A stretch of 64,000 nucleotides of DNA from Streptomyces sp. NBC_00568. Lineage in GTDB: Bacteria > Actinomycetota > Actinomycetes > Streptomycetales > Streptomycetaceae. The position numbers and the translations under genes are program-made. Shown piece by piece: positions 27,320-35,216 of this stretch. The stretch covers positions 868,001 to 932,000 of the forward strand of contig NZ_JAPENW010000001.1 of the NCBI RefSeq assembly GCF_026341855.1. Reading direction: 5' to 3'. Below the pieces are notes generated by a model. That model had not been told where the DNA came from and searched no databases. It saw only the letters and a list, made by a program, of their open reading frames with translations. The number at the start of each line of letters is the position of its first letter. Within the stretch, counting starts at the first letter, position 1.

Positions 27320-27943
27320 TCAGCCGGAAGTCCGGGGCCCTTGGTGCGGGGCATCGCCGTGCCCGTTCAGGCCCGCGCTGTCGAGCAGGGTGGCGGCGGT
27401 CGCGACGGCGAGGCCGTCCAGGCCCACGCCCTGCATGACGGCACGGACGCTCGATCCGTCGAAGGCGACGGTCAGTTGGCGGGCGAGCAGCGCGGGATCC
27501 GCGGCTCCCCCGCGCTCCGCCTCCGCCCGGAAGAACGCGGTCAGCGCGTCCTTGCAGCGGCGTGCCACCAGGCTCGCGGGGTGATCCGGCGCCTTCAGCT
27601 CCGCGGTCACGGCCACGAAGGGGCAGCCGCGGAAGTCCGGGCGGGCGGCGAGCTCCTCGAGCCGCTCGAAGACGTGCAGGACGCGTGCACGCGGCGGCCG
27701 GTCGTCCTCGGCGGGCAGCAGGAACGCCTGGTAGGCGGGCGCGCTGCGTTCCAGGCTCGCCGCGAGGACCCCGTCCTTGCTGTCGAACAGCTGGTACATC
27801 GAGCGCTTGGACACCCCGGCCACCCGGCACAGCGCCTCGACGCCGACGCCGACGCCCTCGCGGTAGAAGAGCTCGGCCGCGGCGTCGAGCAGCCGGTCGC
27901 GGGTCGAGGCGCCGGCGGTCGCGGTCGGTGTCGCCTGTGTCAT
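27320..27943 (-). CDS. TetR/AcrR-family repressor
   Basis: Repressor of 207 residues. The N-terminal helix-turn-helix reads RDRLLDAAAELFYREGVGVGVEALCRVAGVSKRSMYQLFDSKDGVLAASL, a standard TetR DNA-binding domain. The C-terminal ligand domain (from about 70) contains PDFRGCPFVAVTAEL, typical of TetR proteins controlling oxidoreductase or stress genes. It is divergent from an SDR gene across an 88-bp gap holding two almost perfect palindromes, so it very likely represses both itself and the SDR. The ligand is unknown; SDR-type substrates or electrophiles are possible. Confidence 0.92.
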   Translation of the reverse strand: MTQATPTATAGASTRDRLLDAAAELFYREGVGVGVEALCRVAGVSKRSMYQLFDSKDGVLAASLERSAPAYQAFLLPAEDDRPPRARVLHVFERLEELAARPDFRGCPFVAVTAELKAPDHPASLVARRCKDALTAFFRAEAERGGAADPALLARQLTVAFDGSSVRAVMQGVGLDGLAVATAATLLDSAGLNGHGDAPHQGPRTSG

Positions 27944-27976
27944 GGGCCCAGCTTACGTTCTCCGATTGCGCTATGG

Positions 27977-28017
27977 AAACCGATCGGTTTACAGTTGTTG
28001 GAAACCGATCGGTTTCC
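27977..28017. promoter_or_regulatory. Twin palindromic operators between tetR and SDR genes
   Basis: AAACCGATCGGTTT occurs at 27977-27990 and again at 28002-28015, 25 bp apart. The second copy extends to GGAAACCGATCGGTTTCC (28000-28017). Two copies about two and a half helical turns apart in a divergent promoter are typical TetR operators. Confidence 0.88.
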
Positions 28018-28031
28018 AAGAGGAGAAGCTC

Positions 28032-28745
28032 ATGACCAGCATCGAAGGTTCGGTGGCGCTCGTGACGGGCGGCAGCCGCGGCATCGGCAAGGCGCTCGTG
28101 GAGGCCCTCTACGAACGCGGCGCCCGGAAGGTCTACGCGACGGCCCGCGACCCTCGGACCGTCTCCCACCCCGACGCGGTGCCGCTTGCGCTGGAGGTCA
28201 CCGACCCGGCATCGGTCGCGGCCGCCGCCGCGCAGGCCCAGGACGTCACACTCCTGATCAACAACGCGGGCGCCACGGCCTCCACGTCCTTCCTCGAGTC
28301 CCCCGTCGAGGACGTACGGCGTGAGTTCGACATCAACTTCTTCGGGCCGCTGCTCACCACCCGGGCCTTCGTCCCGGCCCTGGAGCGCAACGGCGACGGG
28401 CACATCCTGACCGTCCACTCGGTGCTGTCGTGGGTGACGGTGCCCGGGACCGACGGCTACAGCGCCGCGAAGGCCGCCCTGTGGTCCCAGAGCAACGCCC
28501 TGCGCCTGGAGCTCCAGCCGCGCGGCATCAAGGTCACGGGGCTGCACGTCGGCTACGTCGACACCGATCTGACCGCGGGCCTCGACGTGTCCAAGATCTC
28601 CGCACACAGCGTCGCCGAGCAGGCCCTCGACGGCATCGAGACGGACGCCCACGAGGTCCTCGCGGACGCGATCACCCGCCAGGTCAAGGCCGGCCTCTCC
28701 GGTGAACTGAGCGCGCTGTATCCCCAGCTCGCCGGACAGCGGTAG
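28032..28745 (+). CDS. Short-chain dehydrogenase/reductase
   Basis: Classical SDR of 237 residues. The cofactor motif is TGGSRGIGKA (residues about 12-21), NNAG follows near 78-81 (LLINNAGATAS), and the catalytic triad is Ser in TVHSVLSWV, Tyr in DGYSAAKAAL and Lys four residues later. The arrangement suggests NADP(H) use because of the Arg in the first loop, although that is only a guide. Start ATG 28032 follows AGGAG by 6 nt. It is divergent from, and probably repressed by, the adjacent TetR protein. The substrate is unknown. Confidence 0.93.
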   Translation: MTSIEGSVALVTGGSRGIGKALVEALYERGARKVYATARDPRTVSHPDAVPLALEVTDPASVAAAAAQAQDVTLLINNAGATASTSFLESPVEDVRREFDINFFGPLLTTRAFVPALERNGDGHILTVHSVLSWVTVPGTDGYSAAKAALWSQSNALRLELQPRGIKVTGLHVGYVDTDLTAGLDVSKISAHSVAEQALDGIETDAHEVLADAITRQVKAGLSGELSALYPQLAGQR

Positions 28746-28760
28746 CCCGCCGCGAGCCTC

Positions 28761-28799
28761 GCCGACGGAGCCGCCCCACCCCCTGCGGGCCCCGTCGGC
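28761..28799 (+). terminator. Possible terminator downstream of SDR gene
   Basis: GCCGACGG (28761-28768) pairs with CCGTCGGC (28792-28799) across a 23-nt GC-rich loop, 16 bp after the SDR stop. The loop is long, so this is a tentative call. Confidence 0.35.
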
Positions 28800-28877
28800 C
28801 ATGGCGCTTCCCGATCGGGAAAGGCGTGACAGCGGTTCGGCACGGGGCGGCTGTTGTGACCGGTGCATGATGGATAC

Positions 28878-29801
28878 ATGGATCTTCGAGTCTTCACAGA
28901 ACCGCAGCAAGGCGCGACCTACGAGACGCTGCTCCGCGTCGCCAAGGCCGCCGAAGACCTCCACTACGGAGCCTTCTTCCGTTCTGATCACTATGTGCAC
29001 ATGGGATCCGTCGACGGACTCCCCGGTCCCACCGACGCCTGGATCACCCTGGCCGGCATCGCCCGCGAGACGAAACGTATCCGCCTGGGCACCCTGATGA
29101 CTGCCGGAACCTTTCGCCTCCCCGGGGTTCTCGCCATTCAGGTCGCACAGGTCGACCAGATGTCGGGCGGCCGGGTGGAACTCGGTCTGGGTGCCGGCTG
29201 GTACGAGGCCGAGCACACGGCGTACGGCATTCCGTTCCCCAAGGGGAAGTTCGGCCGGCTGGAGGAGCAACTGGCCGTCGTCACCGGGCTGTGGGCGACG
29301 CCGGTCGGCGAGCGGTTCACTTTCGACGGGACGTACTACCAGCTCAAGGACTCACCCGCGCTGCCGAAGCCCGCGCAGTCGAAGGTGCCGGTCCTGATCG
29401 GCGGCCACGGGGCCAGGCGGACCCCGGCGCTCGCGGCGCGCTACGCCGACGAGTTCAATATCCCGTTCGCCTCCGTCGCGGACACGGAGCAGCAGTTCGG
29501 CCGGGTGCGCGCGGCCTTGCGGCAGACCGGGCGCAAGACCGACGAACTCGTCTACTCCAACGCCCTGGTGGCCTGCGTCGGCCGGACCGACAGCGAGGTG
29601 AGGCGTCGGGCGGACGCCATCGGGCGCAATGTCGACGAGCTGAAGGCGAACGGGCTCGCGGGGTCTCCCGCGGAGGTCGTCGAACGGATCGCCCAGTACC
29701 AGGCGGTGGGTTCCCAGCGGATGTATCTCCAGATGCTCGACCTCGACGACCTGGACCAACTGGACCTGATCGCCTCCCAGGTGACACCCCAGCTCGACTG
29801 A
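28878..29801 (+). CDS. LLM-class F420-dependent oxidoreductase
   Basis: Luciferase-like (bacterial luciferase fold) protein of 307 residues. Signatures are FFRSDHYVHMGSVDGLPGPTDAWITLAGIARETKRIRLGTLM at the N-terminal half, VDQMSGGRVELGLGAGWYEAEHTAYGIPFP in the middle and VPVLIGGHGARRTPALAARYADEFN later. The subgroup is one annotated as F420-dependent in actinobacteria. Start ATG 28878 is preferred because it gives the family-typical MDLRVFTEPQQGATYE; an in-frame upstream ATG lies at 28863. The physiological substrate is unknown. It appears monocistronic. Confidence 0.88.
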   Translation: MDLRVFTEPQQGATYETLLRVAKAAEDLHYGAFFRSDHYVHMGSVDGLPGPTDAWITLAGIARETKRIRLGTLMTAGTFRLPGVLAIQVAQVDQMSGGRVELGLGAGWYEAEHTAYGIPFPKGKFGRLEEQLAVVTGLWATPVGERFTFDGTYYQLKDSPALPKPAQSKVPVLIGGHGARRTPALAARYADEFNIPFASVADTEQQFGRVRAALRQTGRKTDELVYSNALVACVGRTDSEVRRRADAIGRNVDELKANGLAGSPAEVVERIAQYQAVGSQRMYLQMLDLDDLDQLDLIASQVTPQLD

Positions 29802-29820
29802 GCGGTCGGGCCTCGCGGGC

Positions 29821-30210
29821 GTTTTGTCGGTCGGTCATTTGCCGCGACGGAGGCGGTCGGTTCGCCTGCGGAGGCGATCGGGTCGCTCACTGCGGCGGAG
29901 ACGGGCGGTTCGCCTGCCGAGCCGGGCCTCGCAGGCGGCTCGATCGGTCGGCTGTTGCGGCCGAGGCGGGCGGTCCGCCTGCGGAGGCGGGCTTCGCAGG
30001 CGGCTCGATCGGTCGGCTGCTGCGGCTGAGGCGGGCGGTTCGGCTGCCGAGGCGATCAGGTCGCTCACTGCGGCGGAGGCCGGGCGGTTTCCGTGGCACG
30101 GCGGAGGCGGCCGGTTCGCGTGGCGCGGTGGAGGCCGGTCGAATCGCGTGGCGCGGCGGAGGCGGGCGGTTCGCGTGGCGCGGCGGAGGACGGTCGGACG
30201 GTGGTGACGG
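29821..30210. repeat. Degenerate nested tandem repeats
   Basis: The gap 29802-30238 holds no gene. It is filled with GC-rich repeats: a 65-bp duplication (GCAGGCGGCTCGATCGGTCG at 29931 and 29996), a block near 29873 repeated near 30051, and at least four copies of a roughly 27-bp unit with CGTGGCGCGG between 30092 and 30184. Confidence 0.8.
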
Positions 30211-30238
30211 CGCGGGTCCGGCAGCAGGGCCCGCATTC

Positions 30239-30718
30239 CTACCCCGCGGCCGAATCCCTCTCCACCACTCGCTTCTCGTCCCGCACCGCGAGACGCCTCA
30301 GCATCTCCAGGACGCGGTCACGGGACTCGTCCGCCGCGTCGATCGCCTCCATGCACTGCCAGTAGGTCCCCTCGTCGGCGGCGGCGCAGGCCACGCCGAC
30401 CAGGGCTATGCCGACCTCGCCCAGCAGGCCGCCGAGGCAGAGCAGCGACTCGCGCGCGTCGCCCAACTCGGTGAGCTGGGCCGCGCGTAACGCGTCGAGC
30501 CCCAGGGCGGGGCTGCCGAGCACTCCGCAGCCGCGGCCCGCCAGCTCGGTCAGACCGAGGGCCTCGCCGCGGAGTTCGGGAGGCCCGGACACGGCCAGGC
30601 GGCTGCCGATCGCCTGGGCCAGGGAATGCGCCTGCCACGCTTCCGCCATCACCTCCGGGGCGTCACCGCTCTCCGCCAGGGCACGTCTGCTGGCCACGAT
30701 GAGCCGCACCGCTTCCAT
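30239..30718 (-). CDS. DUF6099-like protein
   Basis: Mostly alpha-helical soluble protein of 159 residues beginning MEAVRLIVASRRALAESG, rich in Ala, Leu and Glu. It has no transmembrane segment or catalytic motif I recognise. The N-terminus and overall pattern (AWQAHSLAQAIGSRLAVSGPPELRGEAL, then LGEVGIALVGVACAAADEGTYWQCMEAIDAADE) match what I recall of the streptomycete DUF6099 family, whose function is unknown. It stands alone, downstream of nothing obvious and followed by a repeat-filled gap. Confidence 0.6.
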   Translation of the reverse strand: MEAVRLIVASRRALAESGDAPEVMAEAWQAHSLAQAIGSRLAVSGPPELRGEALGLTELAGRGCGVLGSPALGLDALRAAQLTELGDARESLLCLGGLLGEVGIALVGVACAAADEGTYWQCMEAIDAADESRDRVLEMLRRLAVRDEKRVVERDSAAG

Positions 30719-30910
30719 GCGCTGCCCCCGTCTGTCCGACGCGCTCTCGCACGTCCGCCCGAACTCCCTTGTTCACTACCCAGAGTGAAGTCCCTTGAGA
30801 CGAAAAGCCAGAGGAAGCCCGAAATCTGTGGACACGGAATTGCATCGGGACAACTCGATGACTCCGGAGAGTGATGGATTCCTCTTTTCGGGCTCCGTGA
30901 CGGCCGCGAC

Positions 30911-30995
30911 GTCAGGGGCTCTCCGGTGCCGGGAAGCGACGTCAGGGGCTCTCCGGTGCCGGGAAGCGACGTCAGGGGCTCTCCGGTGCCGGGAA
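30911..30995. repeat. 30-bp triplication of the MazG-like gene's 3' end
   Basis: Three units of 30 bp start at 30911, 30941 and 30971. The first two are full length and identical; the third is 25 bp and forms the last codons and TGA of the MazG-like gene. Each unit therefore carries a copy of the coding tail FPAPESP plus stop. Confidence 0.92.
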
Positions 30996-31304
30996 CCTCC
31001 GCTCGTTCCTGTCGATCTTCGCGTCGAGAGCGGCGAGCGGGTCGATGCCCAGCACCTCACAGAACTGGAGCAGATACGCGAGGACGTCCGCGACCTCGTC
31101 GGTGACGCGGTGCGCGGTGTCCCCGTCGTCCATGACGCGGGCCGACTCCTCCGGCGTCAACCACTGGAAGATCTCGACGAGTTCGGAGGCCTCCACGCTC
31201 AGCGCGGCGACCAGGTTCTTGGGGGTGTGGTACGGCTGCCAGTTCCGCGCGGCCGCGAACTCGGCCAGTCTGCGCTGCAGCGTCGCTACGTCAAGTTCAC
31301 TCAC
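30972..31304 (-). CDS. MazG-like nucleotide pyrophosphohydrolase
   Basis: Protein of 110 residues of the all-alpha NTP pyrophosphatase superfamily. The metal-binding pattern is visible: NLVAALSVEASELVEIFQW (ExxE-type helix) and, after a spacer, HRVTDEVADVLAYLLQFCEVLGID (ExxD-type helix). Enzymes of this type hydrolyse (d)NTPs to NMP and pyrophosphate and act in house-cleaning. GTG 31304 overlaps the upstream ATPase stop (GTGA), so the genes are translationally coupled. The 3' end is the template of a 30-bp tandem triplication. Confidence 0.85.
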   Translation of the reverse strand: MSELDVATLQRRLAEFAAARNWQPYHTPKNLVAALSVEASELVEIFQWLTPEESARVMDDGDTAHRVTDEVADVLAYLLQFCEVLGIDPLAALDAKIDRNERRFPAPESP

Positions 31305-32458
31305 GGCGTCAGGTCTACCACCGTGGCCCCGGCCGCCCCGTACGCCTGAGCCCCGTCGCTCACCGTGCCCACCAGCCGGATGTGTCCCCGCTCGCACATC
31401 CGCGTCGCCAGTCGCACCAGTTCCCCGGTCTGCCGGGCGTCCAGCCCGCGGTCGAGACCGTCGGCCAGGACCGTCAGCGACTGGTACGCGGCCGGAACCT
31501 CGCCCGCCGGGTCGACCTCCAGGACCCCGGGCCCGGTGAGCAGCACCAGGGCCAGCGCGAGATACCGCAGCTCGCCGTCCCCGAGCAGCCCCAGCGGCGT
31601 ACGGACGCCGTCGCCGCGGTCGAGGAGCGCCCGGACCGTGCCGTCACCGAGCAACTCGGCCGGCAGGTCGGTGACCGTACCCGCGCAGCCGGCGCGCACC
31701 GCCGCGACCAGGTGGGCGTAGCGACGGCCGCATTCCGAACGGGTGCGCCAGAGCACGTCGGCGAGGTTGCCGCAGCCCCGCAGGAGCCGCCCGGAGCCGA
31801 GGCTTACGGGCGGCCGCATGGTGTCCGGGCTCGGATCGCAGGCGTAGACGGAGCGCAGTGCGAGCACCATCTGCTCGGCGGCGGCGAGGACTTGGCACTC
31901 GCCGGGGGTGCGGCCCGCGATCCGCAGGGGCAGCAGCGCGGTGCCGAGGCGGTCGTCGGGCAGCGGGACCCTGGTCACCACGGCGGAACCGCCGGTGTGC
32001 CAGGCCGCCTGGACGGACGGGCGGCCCGGGTCGCGCAGCGCCGTCTCCAGCAGGGTCAGCCCGCCCGCCGACAACCGCTCGCCCACGACGCGCAGTTCGG
32101 GTTCGGCCTGCACGGCGACATCGAGCCGGACCGGGCCTTCGGGTCCGTCCACCGTGCAGCCGATGCGGAAGCCCCGGCGGCGCTGGGCGTCGGGCCGCGA
32201 CCGCTCGGGCACACAGCCGACCGGGTCCGGGAACACCTCCCGGAGCTCGGCACCGGCACCGAGCCGCGCCAGCGCCTCGTAGGCCCGCAGGACGGCCGTC
32301 TTGCCGCTGCCGCTGGGGCCGGTGACGAGGGTGAGCGGTCCGAGCGGGAACCGGACGCGGCGATGGGTGGCGAAGGCGGCGAGCCGCAGCTCGGTGACGC
32401 CCGGACGGCCGGGGCGCGCCTCCGCCGCCGTGGGGGCTTCCGGCGAGGACAGGGTCAT
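31301..32458 (-). CDS. AAA/SMC-like ATPase of unknown function
   Basis: Protein of 385 residues with Walker A GPSGSGKTAVLRAYEALARL at about 45-53 and, near the C-terminus, a signature-like GDGELRYLALALVLLTGPGVLEVDPAGE where the ABC-type signature and Walker B normally sit. The first strands (VTELRLAAFATHRRVRFPLGPLTLVTG) fit the RecF/OLD-like ATPases that bind a nucleotide and then recognise a cargo. In place of DE the Walker B reads LEVDP, so ATP hydrolysis may be weak. It is coupled (4-bp overlap) to a MazG-like hydrolase. Start ATG 32458 is assumed; GTG 32479 in the same frame is an alternative and neither has a strong ribosome-binding site. Confidence 0.7.
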   Translation of the reverse strand: MTLSSPEAPTAAEARPGRPGVTELRLAAFATHRRVRFPLGPLTLVTGPSGSGKTAVLRAYEALARLGAGAELREVFPDPVGCVPERSRPDAQRRRGFRIGCTVDGPEGPVRLDVAVQAEPELRVVGERLSAGGLTLLETALRDPGRPSVQAAWHTGGSAVVTRVPLPDDRLGTALLPLRIAGRTPGECQVLAAAEQMVLALRSVYACDPSPDTMRPPVSLGSGRLLRGCGNLADVLWRTRSECGRRYAHLVAAVRAGCAGTVTDLPAELLGDGTVRALLDRGDGVRTPLGLLGDGELRYLALALVLLTGPGVLEVDPAGEVPAAYQSLTVLADGLDRGLDARQTGELVRLATRMCERGHIRLVGTVSDGAQAYGAAGATVVDLTP

Positions 32459-32606
32459 ATGCGGACGGTAGGCCTCCACCGGGAGACGAACCGTTACACC
32501 CGGGGGACCTTCCTACGATCGGGGGACGGGACCACCCGATCCCGCGGCCGGGAACTCCGCCGGGCTGCCGACGAGGGCCCCTCTTCGCGGGTGCGTGTCC
32601 CGGCCC

Positions 32607-32654
32607 CTCGGGCGCGAGTGCCCTCGGGCGCGAGTGCCCTCGGGCGCGAGTGCC
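32607..32654. repeat. 16-bp tandem repeat, three copies
   Basis: CTCGGGCGCGAGTGCC repeats at 32607, 32623 and 32639 in the 297-bp gap between the ATPase and sepF-like genes. Each unit contains the palindrome CTCGGGCGCGAG-like dyad. No gene is visible in this gap. Confidence 0.9.
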
Positions 32655-32755
32655 CAATGGCCGGCCCCGCCTCGCGGACCCTCCCCCGTTGCCGCGGGAT
32701 CTCCTCGTCGGCCCCCGCCGCAGGGAGAACTTTCGCCCTCCCCCGCGCCGCGGAG

Positions 32756-33145
32756 TCAGAGTCCGGGGACTCCCACCCCCTCCATCAGCCCCCGTACCTC
32801 GGTCCCCGGTGGCGTCAGCAGGAACACGTTCCGGTCGACCCGGTGCATGCCGCTGGCGAGGCCGAAGACCACCCCGGTACTGAAGTCCAGGACCCGCTTC
32901 GCGACGTCGGTCTCCGCGCCGGTCAGGTCGAGGAGGACCGGGATGCCGGACATCAGCGTCTCGGCGACATCGCGGGCGTCCGCGAACACATTGACCCGCA
33001 GGACCACGAAGCGGCGCCGCGTCTCGGTCTCGGCCTCGGGCATCGACCGGTGGCGGACCGCCGAGGGCCAGGCGTCCCGGCCGCGCAACGGAACGACCTG
33101 GGCGAGCCCTTCCCACTGTTCATCGGTGACGTCGTGGCTGTTCAT
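32756..33145 (-). CDS. SepF-like cell division protein
   Basis: Protein of 129 residues matching the SepF core: VVLRVNVFADARDVAETLMSGIPVLLDLTGAETDVAKRVLDFSTGVVFGLASGMHRVDRNVFLLTPPG. SepF anchors and organises FtsZ filaments at the membrane through a short N-terminal amphipathic helix. Here the N-terminus (MNSHDVTDEQWEGLAQVVPL) lacks a clear amphipathic anchor, and the gene is far from any dcw cluster, so this is a paralogue (SflA/SflB-like in streptomycetes) rather than the main SepF. Start ATG 33145. The role in sporulation septation is inference. Confidence 0.85.
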   Translation of the reverse strand: MNSHDVTDEQWEGLAQVVPLRGRDAWPSAVRHRSMPEAETETRRRFVVLRVNVFADARDVAETLMSGIPVLLDLTGAETDVAKRVLDFSTGVVFGLASGMHRVDRNVFLLTPPGTEVRGLMEGVGVPGL

Positions 33146-33321
33146 CGGTCCACCCCGTCCTGGCTCGCACTCGTTGTCTGCACCGGGCAATTCTTACGCA
33201 TGGTCACCCGTTCGGCCCAACAGCGACACGGTCCGCGACCCGGACGGAGGGACGGCGCGTGCGGCAAGCTACGCGTAACCGTCCATATCCATCACGCCCC
33301 ACAGCAATCGAGGCCTCCCCC

Positions 33322-33741
33322 ATGAGCCTGAGCATCCGCAATCAACTCCCCGGCACCGTCACGTCCGTCACCCCGGGTGAGGTGATGGCGACGGTGAAGG
33401 TCCGGCTCGACGCCGGGCAGGAGATCACCGCGGCCGTCACCCTGGAGGCCGTGAGCGAGCTCGGCCTGACGTCCGGCTCCACCGTGCGGGCCCTCGTCAA
33501 GGCGACCGAGGTGTCCCTGGCGACCGCCCCGGTCACCGGCGTGAGCATCCGCAACCAGCTGCCGGGCACGGTCACCGACGTCGCCTCCGGGGGCGCCATG
33601 GCCCGCGTCAAGCTCCAGATCGCGGGCGGCGAGCTGACGTCCGCGATCACCAAGGACGCCGTCACGGAACTGGGCCTCTCGGCGGGTTCCGAGGTCGTCG
33701 CGCTCATCAAGTCCACCGAGGTGTCGCTGTCCAACGCCTGA
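33322..33741 (+). CDS. Double Mop/TOBE-domain molybdate-binding protein
   Basis: Protein of 139 residues made of two tandem Mop (TOBE) domains of about 69 residues each. Each begins SIRNQLPGTVT (residues 4 and about 75) and ends with a stretch such as KATEVSLATA or KSTEVSLSNA. Such molbindins bind and store molybdate or tungstate anions in the cytosol. Start ATG 33322 follows a GAGG-type site at modest spacing. It stands alone with no mod transporter genes adjacent. Confidence 0.92.
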   Translation: MSLSIRNQLPGTVTSVTPGEVMATVKVRLDAGQEITAAVTLEAVSELGLTSGSTVRALVKATEVSLATAPVTGVSIRNQLPGTVTDVASGGAMARVKLQIAGGELTSAITKDAVTELGLSAGSEVVALIKSTEVSLSNA

Positions 33742-33793
33742 CGGGCCGAACGGGCGGCGGGCGGTGAGCGTGCTCTGCCGTGAGGAACGACGG

Positions 33794-33946
33794 GCGGTGG
33801 ATCGGTGCCCGCAACTGTTCGGCGGGTACGGGAACATGCTGGAATATCCCATCGCCCGGCTGTCCACGGACGCGCGCATCATCCGGATCTACGCCGGGAC
33901 CAGCGAGGTCATGAAGGTCATGATCGCCAAATCCCTGGGACTGTGA
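33794..33946 (+). pseudogene. C-terminal remnant of an acyl-CoA dehydrogenase
   Basis: From 33794 the frame encodes AVDRCPQLFGGYGNMLEYPIARLSTDARIIRIYAGTSEVMK and ends SLGL, clearly the last 50 residues of an acyl-CoA dehydrogenase (the RIYAGTSE region is near the FAD/catalytic end). Nothing upstream in the frame matches the rest of the family, so about 330 residues are missing. Its stop overlaps the ATG of the following SDR gene (TGATG), which indicates a former two-gene operon whose first gene has been deleted. Confidence 0.85.
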
Positions 33947-34755
33947 TGTCGGAGACGTCGGACTTCTCGCAACGAGCGGATTTCTCGCATCGGAAGGGTG
34001 TCGCGTTCGTCGCGGGCGGCACCGGCGGTATCGGCGCCGCGATCGTACGGATGCTGGCCGAGCGGGGCAGCGACGTGGCGTTCACGTATCGCTCCAGCCG
34101 GGCGGCCGCCGACTCGCTCGCCCGGGAGATCGCGGAGGAGTTCGCGGAGCAGGACCGTCATGTCATGGCTCTGCGGCTCGACTTGGGAGAGGAGCAGGCC
34201 GTCGCCGCCGCCGTGTCCGAGGCTGCCGCGGCGTTCGGCGGCCTGCACACCCTCGTCTACGCGGCCGGTCCGCATGTGCCGATGGTGCATCTGAGCAAGG
34301 TCACGCCGAGCCGGTACCGCGCCCAACTCGACGCGGACGCGGGGGGTTTCTTCAATCTGGTGCATCCCGCGCTGCCCTTGCTGCGGGAGAGCCGGGGCAG
34401 CGTCGTCGCCGTCACCACCGTGGCCACCCGCCGGTTCCCCGTCCGCGACGGACTCTCCTCGGGCACCAAAGGGGCGGTCGAGGCCGTCGCCCGTGCCCTG
34501 GCCGCGGAAGAAGGGCGCTACGGCGTCCGGGTGAACTGCGTCGGGCCCGGCATGCTCACCGACGGCATCGCCGCCCGCCTGATCAGCTCCGGCGAACTCG
34601 ACGACGCGGCCCTGGAGATCACCCGCCGCAACATTCCCCTGCGCCGCTTCGGCACCGCGGGGGACATCGCCGAGGCCGTCGCGTTCCTGGCCTCGGACCG
34701 CGCGGGCTTCATCACGGGACAGGCGCTGGGGGTGGACGGGGGGTACAGCGTGTAG
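33946..34755 (+). CDS. Short-chain dehydrogenase/reductase (FabG-like)
   Basis: SDR of 269 residues: AGGTGGIGAAIVR cofactor motif near residues 20-32, YAAGPHVPM in place of NNAG near 104, catalytic Ser in VVAVTTVATRR (weakly matched) and GLSSGTKGAVEAVARAL where YxxxK is expected. The classical Tyr appears as Ser-Gly-Thr-Lys (SGTK), so the catalytic Tyr is not conserved in my reading. The C-terminal GFITGQALGVDGGYSV is typical. Start ATG 33946 overlaps the truncated dehydrogenase stop. An altered active site together with loss of the upstream partner suggests decay or a changed function. Confidence 0.8.
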   Translation: MSETSDFSQRADFSHRKGVAFVAGGTGGIGAAIVRMLAERGSDVAFTYRSSRAAADSLAREIAEEFAEQDRHVMALRLDLGEEQAVAAAVSEAAAAFGGLHTLVYAAGPHVPMVHLSKVTPSRYRAQLDADAGGFFNLVHPALPLLRESRGSVVAVTTVATRRFPVRDGLSSGTKGAVEAVARALAAEEGRYGVRVNCVGPGMLTDGIAARLISSGELDDAALEITRRNIPLRRFGTAGDIAEAVAFLASDRAGFITGQALGVDGGYSV

Positions 34756-34915
34756 CTCTCCCCGGCCGGCCTGCCGTATCGGGCGTCAGACACAGATCGT
34801 CCAGCACACCGGCCGCGTCCAGGCCCGTCGGTCCAGGCCATCGGTCCAGCCCCCCAACACGCCGTACCAGCAGACCTGTTCAGCCGTCGTACGAACCGGG
34901 CTCGCCCCACTCCCG

Positions 34916-35087
34916 TACCGACCGGACCTCCACCCCCGTACCGACCGGACCTGCACCCCTGTACCGACCGATCCCGACACGCCGTACCGACCGGACCTCC
35001 ACCCCTGTACCGACCGATCCCGACACGCCGTACCGACCGGACCTGCACTCCCGTACCGACCGACCCCGACCCGCCGTACCGACCGGG
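34916..35087. repeat. 23-bp tandem repeat, eight copies
   Basis: GTACCGACCG recurs at 34916, 34939, 34962, 34985, 35008, 35031, 35054 and 35077, so the period is exactly 23 bp with small differences between units. It lies in the 461-bp gap (34756-35216) between two convergent genes. No other feature is visible there. Confidence 0.92.
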
Positions 35088-35216
35088 CTTGTCCGGCCGT
35101 CGTACGACCAGGGTGGCCGAGCGCCCGTCACCAGGGCCGTCCGGCCCGCCGTCCGGTCCGCCCTTCGGCCGGATTCGCCCCGCACAGCGGCCTGCGTGCG
35201 TGCCCGCCCGAGGGCT

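Noticed and set aside
25557..29270. Very long open frame on the minus strand spanning hen1, tetR, SDR and part of the F420 gene
   Set aside because: Only its hen1 part is a real gene; the rest reads through divergent genes in the wrong frame.
29821..30210. Repeat region as a coding gene (Arg/Gly-rich protein)
   Set aside because: Open in several frames purely because of GC-rich repeats; no start signal or homology.
30911..30995. Possible CRISPR array
   Set aside because: Repeats are directly tandem without spacers. The same holds for the other arrays in the window.
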